Shown here in pieces: positions 11,725-22,290 of a DNA stretch of 64,000 bases (positions are counted from its first letter, which is position 1; every line of letters begins with the position of its first letter). Under the pieces are notes generated by a model, which saw only the letters and a program-made list of their open reading frames with translations, did not search any database and was not told where the DNA came from. The stretch lies in NCBI GenBank assembly GCA_022577435.1, contig JAKOON010000020.1:9825324-9889323 (forward strand), given 5' to 3'. Made by a program: the position numbers and the translations under genes. Origin of the DNA: Embiotoca jacksoni. Lineage: Eukaryota > Chordata > Actinopteri > Embiotocidae.

Positions 11725-11905
11725 AACAGACCGAATTGCTCAGTTAGTTGTCTGCTATTTGCGAGACGAAATGAACAAGTAACAACAGTTATTGTAATTG
11801 CGTCATTTCGAGAAGTATTTTGTGAGATTAGTTACCGCCAGAAATGGTGGAATTACAGTGACGTGTTGTAATTTTGTTACTTTGTAACAGATTATTCTCA
11901 ACACT
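11725..11905 (-). repeat. TAAC-rich interspersed repeat terminus (fragment)
   Basis: Read on the minus strand it begins CAGTGTTGAGAATAATCTGT, followed by TACAAAGTAAC words. This resembles the CAGTGTTGGGAATAATC terminus of a dispersed teleost DNA repeat. Only one end is apparent, so it is probably truncated. The family assignment is from memory of the motif. Confidence 0.45.
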
Positions 11906-12287
11906 GCTGCGGACTGTCGTCGGTAAGTGAGATGACGGAATAGTGGAGTGTAACTTGTTTACTGTGTAGCTGCGTCCTGTTGGTCCAGAGTGTGAATGAA
12001 TGTGACGTGTGAGCCGTAGCCTCGTCTAATCTCTCTCAGATCTGTTGAGACTGTCACAGACATTTGATTTAATTGACAGGGGCAAATGATTTACAGTATA
12101 TGAAATTATCGGGGGCGGCGCCTCCCGCTCTGCCCACAAAATGATGTTTCTGCTCTGCAACTGGAGTTTGGATCGTTAGCTGAGTTGAGTTATTTCTGGC
12201 TTTAAAAGCCACATTCTTATTTCTATTGCCAGCTTGAGCCCTACATCTGAAAATGTTTAACGAAAACTCAATCTGCTGGACATATGG

Positions 12288-12371
<84 letters not shown>
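12288..12371 (+). repeat. (CA)n microsatellite with CG-interrupted block
   Basis: The run is CA with four CG substitutions clustered in the first third (about 12311-12330), then a long clean CA run. Open frames over it encode Thr-His or Cys-Val repeats and are artefacts. Confidence 0.97.
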
Positions 12372-15300
12372 CGCATGGCACGTACATACATACACACACA
12401 AACATGCAGCGCTTGCATATTTGTTCTGTCGCACACAAAACCAGCTCAATACAAATCAGCAGACGAAGCAGATTGCCGAGCAAAAAAACCTGTCGCTCGG
12501 GAAGAACATCACAGTCCAGGACAGACAGACAGATGACAGACTCTGTTTGTTTCCCAATCGTCGATAAGCTCCATCGCTGTCACTGCCAAATTGGAATGAT
12601 TTTAAAACCCCAAAATGAACTGTCAGTATAAAACAGTGATGGATCGAGTTTTAGATTGTCGATTGTGTCTGTTTAGAGCTGGGAATTGTACAGAAAATAA
12701 TAGTTATTCTTCTATAGCGAAAGACAAACAGATAAACTGTTAGTTAAAATATCTCATTTTCCAGCTGCATTAAGCCTGTCACATCCAGTGTAAGTTTCTT
12801 CTCATATTGCACTGTACTTATTTATGAAAGAAGAAATGTCAGTTAAAAAAGACCTTGAGGTAACACAAAGCCACATAGCCACATATTCAATGCACCATTT
12901 GCTTAGCAACTGCCTATCTGCCATGCTTTTCATCAAAATTACATAACATGTGAGTTGAGCTTTCTTCGACTGAAGAGCCTACTCTCTTTTTCATTTTTCA
13001 TAGAAAATACTTTAAGATGAAGAATATTTTACACTTCTGATCTTACTAAGATAGTTTCCAGAATTGTATTTGAGCAAAGAGAAGCTAATCAAAAAGGTGT
13101 CAATTAGGAGGCAGGAGAGACTCGTCTCTCTCGAGTCTTTCTTTGTGATTTAAGCTGATAAGACAAGTGTAGTTTTACAGAGAGCCGGGCAGCTCCAATT
13201 AACTCGCTTAATAATGAAATCCTGTATTTTAACTTTTGATCAATCTCAAAGATGTCATATTGCTCAACCATGTTCCACATTCTTTTAATTACCTTAACCA
13301 GGCAGTGGTTACATTTGCTAGTGGCTACGTCAGAGCTCTAACCGGTTATTTTAAAACTGTAATTAACAATAATCTTTGTGTTTGTTCAACTATCACCAGG
13401 CCTAGTTGTTCTCGGGTTTAAACTAGCTGGACAAAACTACCCGACCTCAGTCGCAGAGAAGAGTGAATAACTTTGACAATTTTGTAAAACAGGGTTGGAC
13501 CAGCAGTATTTTCTTTTCCTCCTAAATGAAAATACAGAGCCGTGAAAACAAAATTTGTTTCATTTAAAGTCACCTGACCTAAACCAAGATGGTTACACAT
13601 GCTTCCACTTCACTAGATGCAGATTAAACCTGTTTCACTGCTTGAAAAGGATGACTCAAACTGCTCTCCTATGTTAAGGTCATGATATTGAAACACATCC
13701 AAGAGAGAAAAAACCTTGTGCGATCCTTTTGTAAGCAAAATTCCTCTTTTGTGACTTTTACATCAGTGTCCTCTGAATGGCCCACACGAAAATTTCACCT
13801 TTTCATTTTGATGACATGTACATCGATAGTGAAAAAGTAAATTTTCTGTCCTTGTTCTGTGTTTTCCTCCATCCTGTTGTTCTTATCCCCCTTTTGAGAC
13901 TGTCCTCATCCAAAGAGCGACGCCATACATGCTTTGCGCAAGCAGCACGTTACGACCCGCAGTTACATTCTAAAGTCAAGTGAATTCTAGTGGTCGTATA
14001 AATAACGACAATCTGGTGTCCTGTGGAAGTGACGCGGTTTGATGAAGTCTTCATAATGTGAGTTTGTCCTTGTGCGGAGAAGGAGGGTGGAGTGCATGGT
14101 TTGGTACAACAGTAGACTTGGGTGCGGGAGACCGCTGTTTGTTTTTCAAACTGAGTCGGAACAGTTTTTTCAAACTGCGTTTATTACTACCATGGCGACA
14201 GAGGCTGCATAACTTTCAGGAAGTCGCAACTTTATTGCGCAACGTGGTTCAAGTCATTGCTTTAACACAAAATACATTGTTTTTGTGCCTGAAGCTCACC
14301 AGGGGCGCTAATTTAGGATTCACTCCTGTGGGTTGTATTTGAGAGTAGGAATAAACAACCTATGTGGTCGTATAGTTTGGAGGACTTCCTGCCCTCTTCC
14401 TCTTTTCCTCTTTTCTGATGATAAATGTCATTGGTGTTGATCTAAAAAAAAAATAAATGTTTTTGTATTTGTAAAAATCAACAATTTTTCTTTTTACATA
14501 CAATGTCAAGTATTACATTTCTCTACTTTTAAAGTCACAAAACCTTGGAGTAAAAACTAAACTGAAATTGCATGAAATCTAAAAAAAACCTTCGGAGAAT
14601 AGAACATAAGAAAAACAAAATCAGCAGAGAAAAAGCAACCACAATAGTTCACTAAGCTGATTAGTTATACCTTGGTATAATCACAAGAATTATTGCTGTG
14701 CCCCTTTATGGCCCCACCCGCTAATCAAGTTGCACTTTATCGTACATTCAGACAGCTGGGAAGTAAGAAAGTTCCAACTTTGGAACATCTGACTTCATTT
14801 GAGAGTGTTCACAAACAGGCAAGACGACCCCAGAAAATGTGCTCTGTTTGCTATTAGAGGACAACAGCCTCATCAGCATCCATTATCAATCAGCACAGAG
14901 TCGAAATTCTATAAAATGATTCTCCTCTTCGTTTTGTAAAATTTACTTGAACTTTTTAGTTTAAATTACTTTTAGTTTTGTACAATATTTCAGCACTGTT
15001 TTGTATTAGTTGAAATCAAAAAGAAAACCACTTTTAACATAATTTCAGACAAATTTAGACAAACATTGTCCAGGTCTGGTTGTTGTTTTCAGTGTTTGTA
15101 ACTTCGCTAATGGCACAATACATTTTTAACCTTTACAGATGAATGCGGCATACAAACCTGCACAAACACTGTAGGAACCTAAAGAAGTATATTTGATGTG
15201 TCTTGCTTCTTGCCAGACCCCTTCATTGTCCAGGGCCGAACTGCCCGTTTGAATTACACTGACTCTGCTTCTTGTTTCAGTCAATTTGTAGAATATCAGG

Positions 15301-17749
15301 CACAGTTACGGCACATTAATTTTTGTGACTGATGGGATGAATTTGGTATTAAAATAGGCTCACAAATTACACTGAAGGACATTATTGGTTATTATGGTTA
15401 TTAATGTTTTCCTTTTTTTAAAAATACAGATCTTGTTAAAATAGATTTTCCTACACGCTGTCCCTCCTCCTCTCCCTACACCCACACCACATATGAAAGC
15501 TTAATCTCCCTTAAGATTTACCATATGGCCCCGTTTACTTTCCAAAACCATCTTTCCTCTTTATATGGTTGGCATATATTGGATCTCAAGCTTTATTCGC
15601 TCAAATCAGTAATCTGCATGAGACATGTTAGAAGTACACACAGGCACATTGTTTCAGCATAACACGGGTATAATGTGGAAAAAACAATAAGACATGCCTT
15701 TTGTTGGACAATTTCTAGTTATATATCGAGATCAAAACGTTGGCATTGATAGCGCCACGCTGTATTTGTCATTAACATAGACACCACAAGTATGTGTGTG
15801 TTTGTATGTGTGCAGACTGCAGTCAAAGCAGATAGAACTAAAATAATTGGAGCCATTCATTAAGCCAGAACTGAAGCCAGATTGTGTCAGCTCCCTTGAT
15901 CTGAATTTAATCAGGAAAAAAAAAAACACCCCCCCTCTCCGCTCATTCCACCGTCCAGCCGAGATCCAAGGACTTGCAATGAACCCTGCGTCGAGAGCCT
16001 CCCCTTAATTAGTCCATTGTTTCTGCGCGGCCCAGCATGCAACTCTCTCGGCAGAGAGCTTCATGAGAGTTTGTTCAAGCTGTCACCTGGGGCAAACTTT
16101 TCCTTCCTGGCACACCACCTCCCTCCTGCACTCCACACAGACATATTTCCATTTCTCCGTCTTTCTCCCGGCTGACAGATATGCGTTCAGACGGACAGAT
16201 GTATGGCGCTATCCGGGGCTCCGATCTGCCTTTCCAGCATAGAGGAGAAGAAAAAGGCGTTCACACTGCTTTACTCATGCATAAGTCATTCTTAACTTCA
16301 AACTGCTTATCTAAGACTAATGTGACCTCACGGGTATGCTGAAAAAACACAGACGCAATAAAAAAAAAAAATGTTTTCCTACTCACACAACAACTTTTGT
16401 TTATGTCTTGTGTTTGTCTTTAAATTTTGACTTAACTGAGGCATCTCTATCTCCAGTTGGCAGTTTGCTGTCTTTTCACCTCACTGTCCTTTACGCCGGC
16501 GTTGCTCATTCGTGGTGCCTTTATACGGAAATCATAACAGTCATCTCATCTTTAGGCAATAACATTCACACAATTAAAGTGCGATAGTTTTTGTTATCTC
16601 GGATTCATGTCAGAAAAGTCTGTATGTCGTTTGATATCAGTTATCCAAAAAAAAAAAGTGACTCCCTGCATTTGTATTCTGCCTGATACTGATTAGGAAA
16701 CATCAGACCCATGTACACATATGAGTGAAAAAGTGGCACGGTGGGCGCTTCACTGTGAATGTAGTTGGAGATGAAGAGTGGCTGTCCAAAAGAAAAATCA
16801 GGATGAAAGCCCAAAAGACAAGAGCCACTCACACTTTGTCTGTTGCTTTCTAGCTGCTGAACGAGTGGCATCAGGGACGAAACTGGCTGAACATCTTGAA
16901 TGTGCGTCAGAGGAGCGATCAGACAAAGAAATCTCAAGAGTGGAGCAAATGAGATTCAACTGTTAAGGCAGAAAGGGTGCTTTTGTGTCAATAAACCAGT
17001 AATTAGACTGGAGGCTGAAGAATTTCCGCTGCTGTTTGATCTCTGGAAATTGATATAATTTTCCTCTGCAGGAAAAAAAAAGTGAATAAGCTCAGATGTA
17101 CAGCAGAATGAGGCAGTTATTGATGACATTTGAGATTAGGCATGCTTAATTATACTCATGAATGCCTCAATGACATGTCCAGCACCACTCTGGTGACTGC
17201 CATTTAGAAACTGCAGCGCATAGATCACAGATAAAGATTGGTCAGGACTGGTTTCCTGGCTGAGGTCTCTGTTACATTACAGAGCTGCATCTGATGAAGC
17301 TGGGAAACTTTAATCTCCCAAAAACCTCCCACCTGATCCATGCCAACAGGGGGCGCTGCAGCATTTCTAATTGGACAACTCGCAAAGAGAGTGAAATGGA
17401 GAAGATGAGGTGAGGTTGACCCCGACAGCAAGTTTCTGTATACTCCAAATGGGAGTTTTATTGTAAATTATTTGCCAGTAAAAAAGCAATATGTAATCAG
17501 TTCCTTAACTCTTTTTCTAAATACAGTCTTAACCTCATATTGGAATTATATTTGTCTGGCTAAAAGGATAATACTGCTGGATGTCTGTGTTTTACAAGGC
17601 TTTAATTTATTTGAAAACCACTTAAAATAATTCATATTTTAAATAGGAGGAGGTGGGGCAGGAGGCCAGAATTTATCAAAAAGATATTTAAAAACTTTCC
17701 ACATCAATAAACCACCCGCTTTTTTTCCCTGTCTGCATGCTGGCAGGAT
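12372..17749. other. Long non-coding stretch, no gene seen
   Basis: About 5.4 kb of AT-leaning sequence in which I recognise no exon, RNA gene or clear transposon. Low-complexity points include an A run into a C run at 15916-15936, an A run at about 16360-16370, and a short TG-rich patch near 15790-15812. Small open frames (14058-14342, 16336-16587, 16641-16937 minus) look random. Confidence 0.6.
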
Positions 17750-18010
17750 ATATGGGCTGAAACTGGACTGCATAAAATTGGGTTTGATTAAATTAAATGA
17801 AATGTAGCTCATCCATTTATTACATCTTGATCACATTAATGGCAATGGACAGTTAAATTCTTAATCTCCCATCTTTTACATTATTAATGGGACGCATGGA
17901 TCATCAAATCAATTAGTGATGATAACGATAACATTGCAAAATGATGGCCTTTGATTGATTGCAGGGTGGACTGTGCAGATTAATGTAATGGATTAATGGT
18001 CAAAGGCGTT
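17750..18010. promoter_or_regulatory. Candidate conserved non-coding element
   Basis: Complex AT-rich sequence dense in TAAT/ATTA homeodomain-type cores. It has two TCF/LEF-like sites, CCTTTGATT (17948-17956) and GGTCAAAGG (17998-18006), the second in opposite orientation. Developmental enhancers in gene deserts often look like this, but such motifs also arise by chance in AT-rich DNA. Confidence 0.22.
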
Positions 18011-18395
18011 GTGATGTGAAGGCTGTTTCCAACCCTGCTGGAAGGTAACTGAGAGGGACACAATAGCCTGCTGTAACACATGTTTAGGTTGTATTGGAGG
18101 ATAGAAAGGCCAGCTAATTGTGGAAAAATCACAAGTTCAACACTAGAAATAGTCAACATGTGCCTGTCGGCAGCCATGTGACCTGGTAAACCTCGAATGA
18201 GACACTGAATCCCCCTGTTTACTCATATTATACAATATTATTATCCAAATGGTTGACTGTGAGCCAGGCAGTTAACTCATTCAGTTGTACCTCAGGCGGT
18301 TGGCTAACATAGTTTAAATTCTTTTCTTAGAAGGTGATTTGCTCCTCAGTCAGAGTTCAGGCCGGGTCAAATTTAAGTACAGTGCATTTTTATCC
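18011..18395. other. Non-coding DNA, no gene seen
   Basis: Nothing recognised between the candidate element and the T tract. The minus-strand frame 17980-18177 has no known domain. Confidence 0.55.
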
Positions 18396-18480
18396 TTTTT
18401 TTTTTTTTTTTTTCTATTTCATTGTTTTAATTTTTACATTTAATTTTTTTTTTATTATTATTGCCTTTTTATTGTTTCAT
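18396..18480 (+). repeat. T-rich low-complexity tract
   Basis: An 18-nt T run (18396-18413) is followed by T-rich sequence with ATT repeats to about 18480. Confidence 0.85.
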
Positions 18481-18567
18481 CTCTTGATATGTGTAAATAT
18501 GCAGTGTGCAGAAGTCTCAATTGTTTTTACATTACGGGTTTCATTATGAAGTAGTCAGTGACCTAAA

Positions 18568-18634
18568 AAAGCAATTTGAATTGCATTAGCCTGTTTGAAA
18601 GCAGCTATACAAATTAAGTTTGATGGATTGAAGT
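18568..18634 (+). mobile_element. Decayed LINE/SINE 3' tail remnant
   Basis: The sequence TTTGAATTGCATTAGCC continues into GAAAGCAGCTATACAAATTA and then AGTTTGATGGATTGA. Fish L2-type LINEs and the SINEs sharing their tails end in a GAAAGGTGCTATACAAATAA-like motif followed by a short tandem. This copy lacks a body and has several substitutions. Confidence 0.5.
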
Positions 18635-18955
18635 ATCCTTTTAATATTTAACCCTGCTGTTCATGTAAATAAATTAGAATAACCACACTAAAATACAATA
18701 TCCCCTGAATTTAAAGATCCATTAGAACAATTGATGAGACACTTTTTTTTTTAAACGAAAACTTTGGTCAATATATTAAAAGTAACTTGTTCCAATGAAT
18801 TACTTTTCTTACAAATGCTCTAAACTGATTGATTTAAGTTGTAAAACATCATAAACAAAAAAAACAACTAAAAGCCTTGATGTGTGTTGAACAATGCTAA
18901 AATGTAATGCAATATATAATTCACACTAGTACAAAAAAACAGTTATTCCCAAAAG

Positions 18956-18972
18956 AAAAAAAAAAAAAAAAA
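18956..18972 (+). repeat. Poly(A) tract, 17 nt
   Basis: An uninterrupted A run following AAAAG. Confidence 0.9.
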
Positions 18973-19446
18973 GGATTGATCTGACGGTTTAATTCAATAA
19001 AATGCAAAGTGTCAGAAGAAATAAGATAATTTATTAAAAGAGCTAATCTCAAAGGCATCGTGTTGTCTGGTTGGTCAGAAACCAACATCTCATCTCAAAC
19101 ATATTTTGTTATAGTTGAAAAAGGTCTTTCAAGTTTTCCCCTGTAGGTTTAAAATAACTTGGCTTCCGATGAGAAAATGTTCTAGTTTCAAACAAATCCC
19201 TGTCATGTGCCCTTCAGCTCCGGTTTACTCTTGTCTCTGTTATCTCCTTCTTTATAGCACTTCTCACCTACTTCTTTTCTGCACAGCAAGTGAGAGAGGT
19301 GTTCTTGCCTAGGGCTCAGGCAGTGCATTTGCCTGACAGTGTCAACAGAGGTAGGTTATTCAGTGCATGTGGACAAGACACAGTATGTGGATTCCAGGGC
19401 TACAATTTCATCCGGTGTCTTTTTGGACGTTACTTTGATGAAGTAA

Positions 19447-19530
19447 TTAACATAGTTACCATACTTGTTACATTTTTTTAACTGGGTAACTATTAATCTG
19501 TAACCTGTAAAATTTCAAAAGTAACTTTTA
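19447..19530. repeat. TAAC-rich repeat-like fragment
   Basis: GTTACC, GTTAC, GGGTAAC, CTGTAACC and AGTAAC words recur at short intervals, similar in style to 4385-4480 and 11725-11905. It may be a remnant of one dispersed family; no boundaries or terminal repeats were found. Confidence 0.3.
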
Positions 19531-19786
19531 TAACCTGAAGATTTTTGTGAGATTTATTTGAGAAAATGAAATTCATTTGAAGAGTGATTGACGTGGTCAC
19601 GGAGCACCTGTCAGACAAAGAAAAACTCGAGAAAGCCTTTTTAGGACAAACTAAACTAGAAATGAAGTGTCAGCCTGTTTATAGAGGGATCCTTCTTCTT
19701 TTAGTATATGCACGTGTTCCCAGCTTCATCTCATGCTGGTCGTGGCAGCGAGGGTTCTCCCCATGCTTCCCCATCACCACTAACCC

Positions 19787-19807
19787 TTTTTTTTTTTTTT
19801 TTTTTTT
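19787..19807 (+). repeat. Poly(T) tract, 21 nt
   Basis: An uninterrupted T run. No retroposon body is recognised on the minus strand. Confidence 0.92.
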
Positions 19808-21180
19808 ACCTCAATCTCTTCGTCTCGCAGCTCTATTCCCCCGGTGCCACAATCTATCACCTCGCCACTAGACCTGTATCATAAATCTCTCCCACCTCCC
19901 ACATCACCTCCTCTGCTGCCCATTTTACCTCCCCTACCACTCACTGCCAGCAAAGGCCCTATTAACCCCTTGCTCAGCTCTCTATTGTTGTTGAATAATT
20001 GAAGGTGCCTCCAACCACAGTGGAAAGGCACTTCAATAATGGATAAGGTAGGGCGTCTTTTAAAGGCGGAGGGACCCTGTGAATAATTGAGAGGGCAAAT
20101 CTGTAGTAAAAGACACCTGTTGCATAGAAAAAGATCTCTGAGACCAGCACTGCTGTTTATTGATGCACCACATCCCTGAATTTATACTACAGTGAAGGCT
20201 TTCCTTTAGCTTCCGCTGCCTGGGGAAAATAAAGATGTTTGAGAAGCAAAATGAAACAGAGCAGCTGTAGGTTTAGATCCTCTGTGAGCTACATTTCATG
20301 CAAGCGCTGCATTATCTCTTAACTAGTTCAAGCTTATTTACGTGAAGAAAAATATTAATTATACTTGAATTTTGTGACTGAGTGCCGAGTGGTCCAGGTT
20401 GTACTTCTTTCCAAATGTCACCTGATATTGGCTCCAGCACCTCCAAGACCTTCTACAGGATCAGTCGATGATATCTTACTTAATCCTGTACTCAGGATTT
20501 GGAATTCAGTTGAAGATGTAGTATACCGTTTCATGTTTTCATCAGCTGATTGAATTTTGTTCTGCCAGGTCAAAACATCAGAAATTACAGCTGTCTTTTG
20601 AAGGGGTTTCATATCGATTGGTATGACCACCAGCTATGGCAAAGATTTTATTTAATGAACACTTCTTATTTTACTGTCTTTACCCAGTATTTTAATTGCT
20701 GTTATTGTAAAATGACTTAAATCTTTGATAAGAATTTTTAAGGTGGCAGTGAACCAAAACAGTTGCAGGCTGGACCTCTATAGGCTGTCTCCGTCTGACT
20801 ATTGTTCACAGCTTCAGTCTTCATTGTAATTATAGTCTGAATGAGCATGAAGGTTTGCTCAGAAAGGCAGACCAATCAGCGATCAGTGAGGGCGGCTAAG
20901 TGCGATGAAGTTGAAGTAGTCCCAGCAATGCCAGAGGTGATCGAGTTTTCTCACACAACATACAGCACATGGTGGTCAAATATCATTGGTTAAGGGCTAC
21001 TCCAATAGTTTTAAAATGCTGCAATACCAGGCTTACGACAGCTAAACGATGAACTAAAATTTTCCGAAAAGCTCTGTAAATCTGAGGAGACTTGCAGCAG
21101 TTGAAATTATTTTTAAGTCGATTCAAATTAGCGACAGCTTTCGCGATTTTTGTCATCTGATATGTTATTTAAAAAACATC

Positions 21181-21253
21181 AATTATAACTGTAATTTTCC
21201 ATATTACTGTTGCAAGTTTGAAAGAAGTAATATGGAAAATGACAGTTATAATT
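21181..21253. repeat. Near-perfect hairpin, 28-bp arms
   Basis: The left arm (21181-21208) begins AATTATAACTGTAATTTTCC. The right arm (21226-21253) is its inverse complement at 27 of 28 positions, the mismatch being T versus G. The loop is 17 nt. Looser A/T complementarity continues outside the arms. A stem of this quality is unlikely by chance. It could be a fold-back MITE, the fused ends of a deleted inverted-repeat element, or a microRNA-like stem. The arm matches no microRNA I know. Confidence 0.85.
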
Positions 21254-21498
21254 TCTATTTTTAAGTAAGTCAATAAAAAGCTAAAGGGCTAAAACAGTTC
21301 ACTGTCAACAGTTCATGAAAGTTGAAAGAAAATACCAACAGTAGAGAGGACAGATAAGAAAATAAATGTGTGAAGCAGCTTTGTCGATGTAACCCCTGTG
21401 GTGCTGCAGAGAGCAGATCTCTGTCTGGGGTCACGGCCACCGCTGAGAGCACACCTGGCAGCACAGACACAGTCATTTCTCCACCAGAGAATGGAGGC

Positions 21499-21499
<1 letters not shown>

Positions 21500-21585
<86 letters not shown>

Positions 21586-21596
21586 TGAGTGAGTGA
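21500..21596 (+). repeat. (GT)n microsatellite with (GAGT)n end
   Basis: About 42 uninterrupted GT units are followed by three to four GAGT units (21583-21596). Open frames over it are artefacts. Confidence 0.98.
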
Positions 21597-21674
21597 CAAA
21601 GAAACAGAAGACGCTATGTGTGCATGTGTCTGTGTTGGAAAAAAGTGACAGAAAAGGCCAAAGAGTGAGCAATA

Positions 21675-21676
<2 letters not shown>

Positions 21677-21713
<37 letters not shown>

Positions 21714-21724
21714 TGCTTACTTAC
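21677..21724 (+). repeat. (GT)n plus (CTTG/CTTA)n microsatellite
   Basis: A second GT array (21677-21711) lies about 80 bp after the first and grades into GCTTGCTTACTTACC. Confidence 0.96.
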
Positions 21725-21860
21725 CTAATGTTGTGGGGACATACATCTACATCTTTTAGTCCCCATAATGTAAAGCATTACATTTTGGGGTAAGGACTAG
21801 GTTTACAGTGAGGGGTTAGGATTAGGAAAGCAGTGGTTATGGTTAGGTTTAGGTTATGTC
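21725..21860 (+). repeat. Microsatellite-associated repeat with telomere-like words
   Basis: Directly after the GT array comes TTGTGGGGAC (21731-21740) and its partner GTCCCC (21759-21764), a short inverted pair. Then comes GGGTAAGGACTAGGTTTACA and a run of degenerate GGTTAG-type hexamers (21813-21856). I recall this GGGGAC/GTCCCC block beside CA/GT arrays in other fish, so it is probably a dispersed repeat rather than an interstitial telomere. Confidence 0.5.
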
Positions 21861-22235
21861 TTCAGAAGATGAATATAAGTCAATGTTATATGCTCTCCAG
21901 TGATGAAAGCATTTGTGTGTCCTTGTGCATTTGCGTGTTCTTTGTTAAATTTACAAATGTAAGGCAAGCTAAGACTCAGAAATAGCATCCAAAAAGAGGG
22001 TGACAATAAAGGAGAAACGGTGGAAAAGGTGATATGTCACGTTTCTTTACGCTATCACTGTTGTTGTTTTCAATTTGAGAGAATCTTGTTAACTTGTTTT
22101 GTAACAGATACTGAGTGAAAGGTCAGTTTCTACATTTTTTGGGACTATAATAACCCTTTTGTATGACTTTTTGTGTACTACTATTTTTGTCAAAAGATAG
22201 ATGAGGATTGTTTCCTTTCTCACGAGAATGAAGGT

Positions 22236-22290
22236 TTAGGCGGCTATTAGCTTAGTTTAGCATTAAGGCTGTAAGAATAGGGATGTGGCA
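22236..22290 (+). repeat. Remnant of a TTAGCTTAGTTTAGCAT-type fish repeat
   Basis: The segment reads GCTATTAGCTTAGTTTAGCA, then TTAAGGCTG and AAGAATAGGG. It resembles the abundant teleost repeat segment TTAGCTTAGCTTAGCATAAA followed by GACTGGAA. It is short and diverged. Confidence 0.35.

Larger units (their letters stand above)
18635..21180. other. Non-coding DNA with simple repeats
   Basis: No gene is recognised. It holds A17 at 18956-18972, T21 at 19787-19807 and a TAAC-rich stretch at 19447-19530. The stretch 20750-21140 is sequence-complex and ends at the hairpin listed next; it could be an unrecognised repeat body. Confidence 0.55.

Noticed and set aside
21813..21856. GGTTAG-like hexamers as an interstitial telomere
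   Set aside because: Units are too degenerate and are embedded in a repeat block usually found beside GT arrays.
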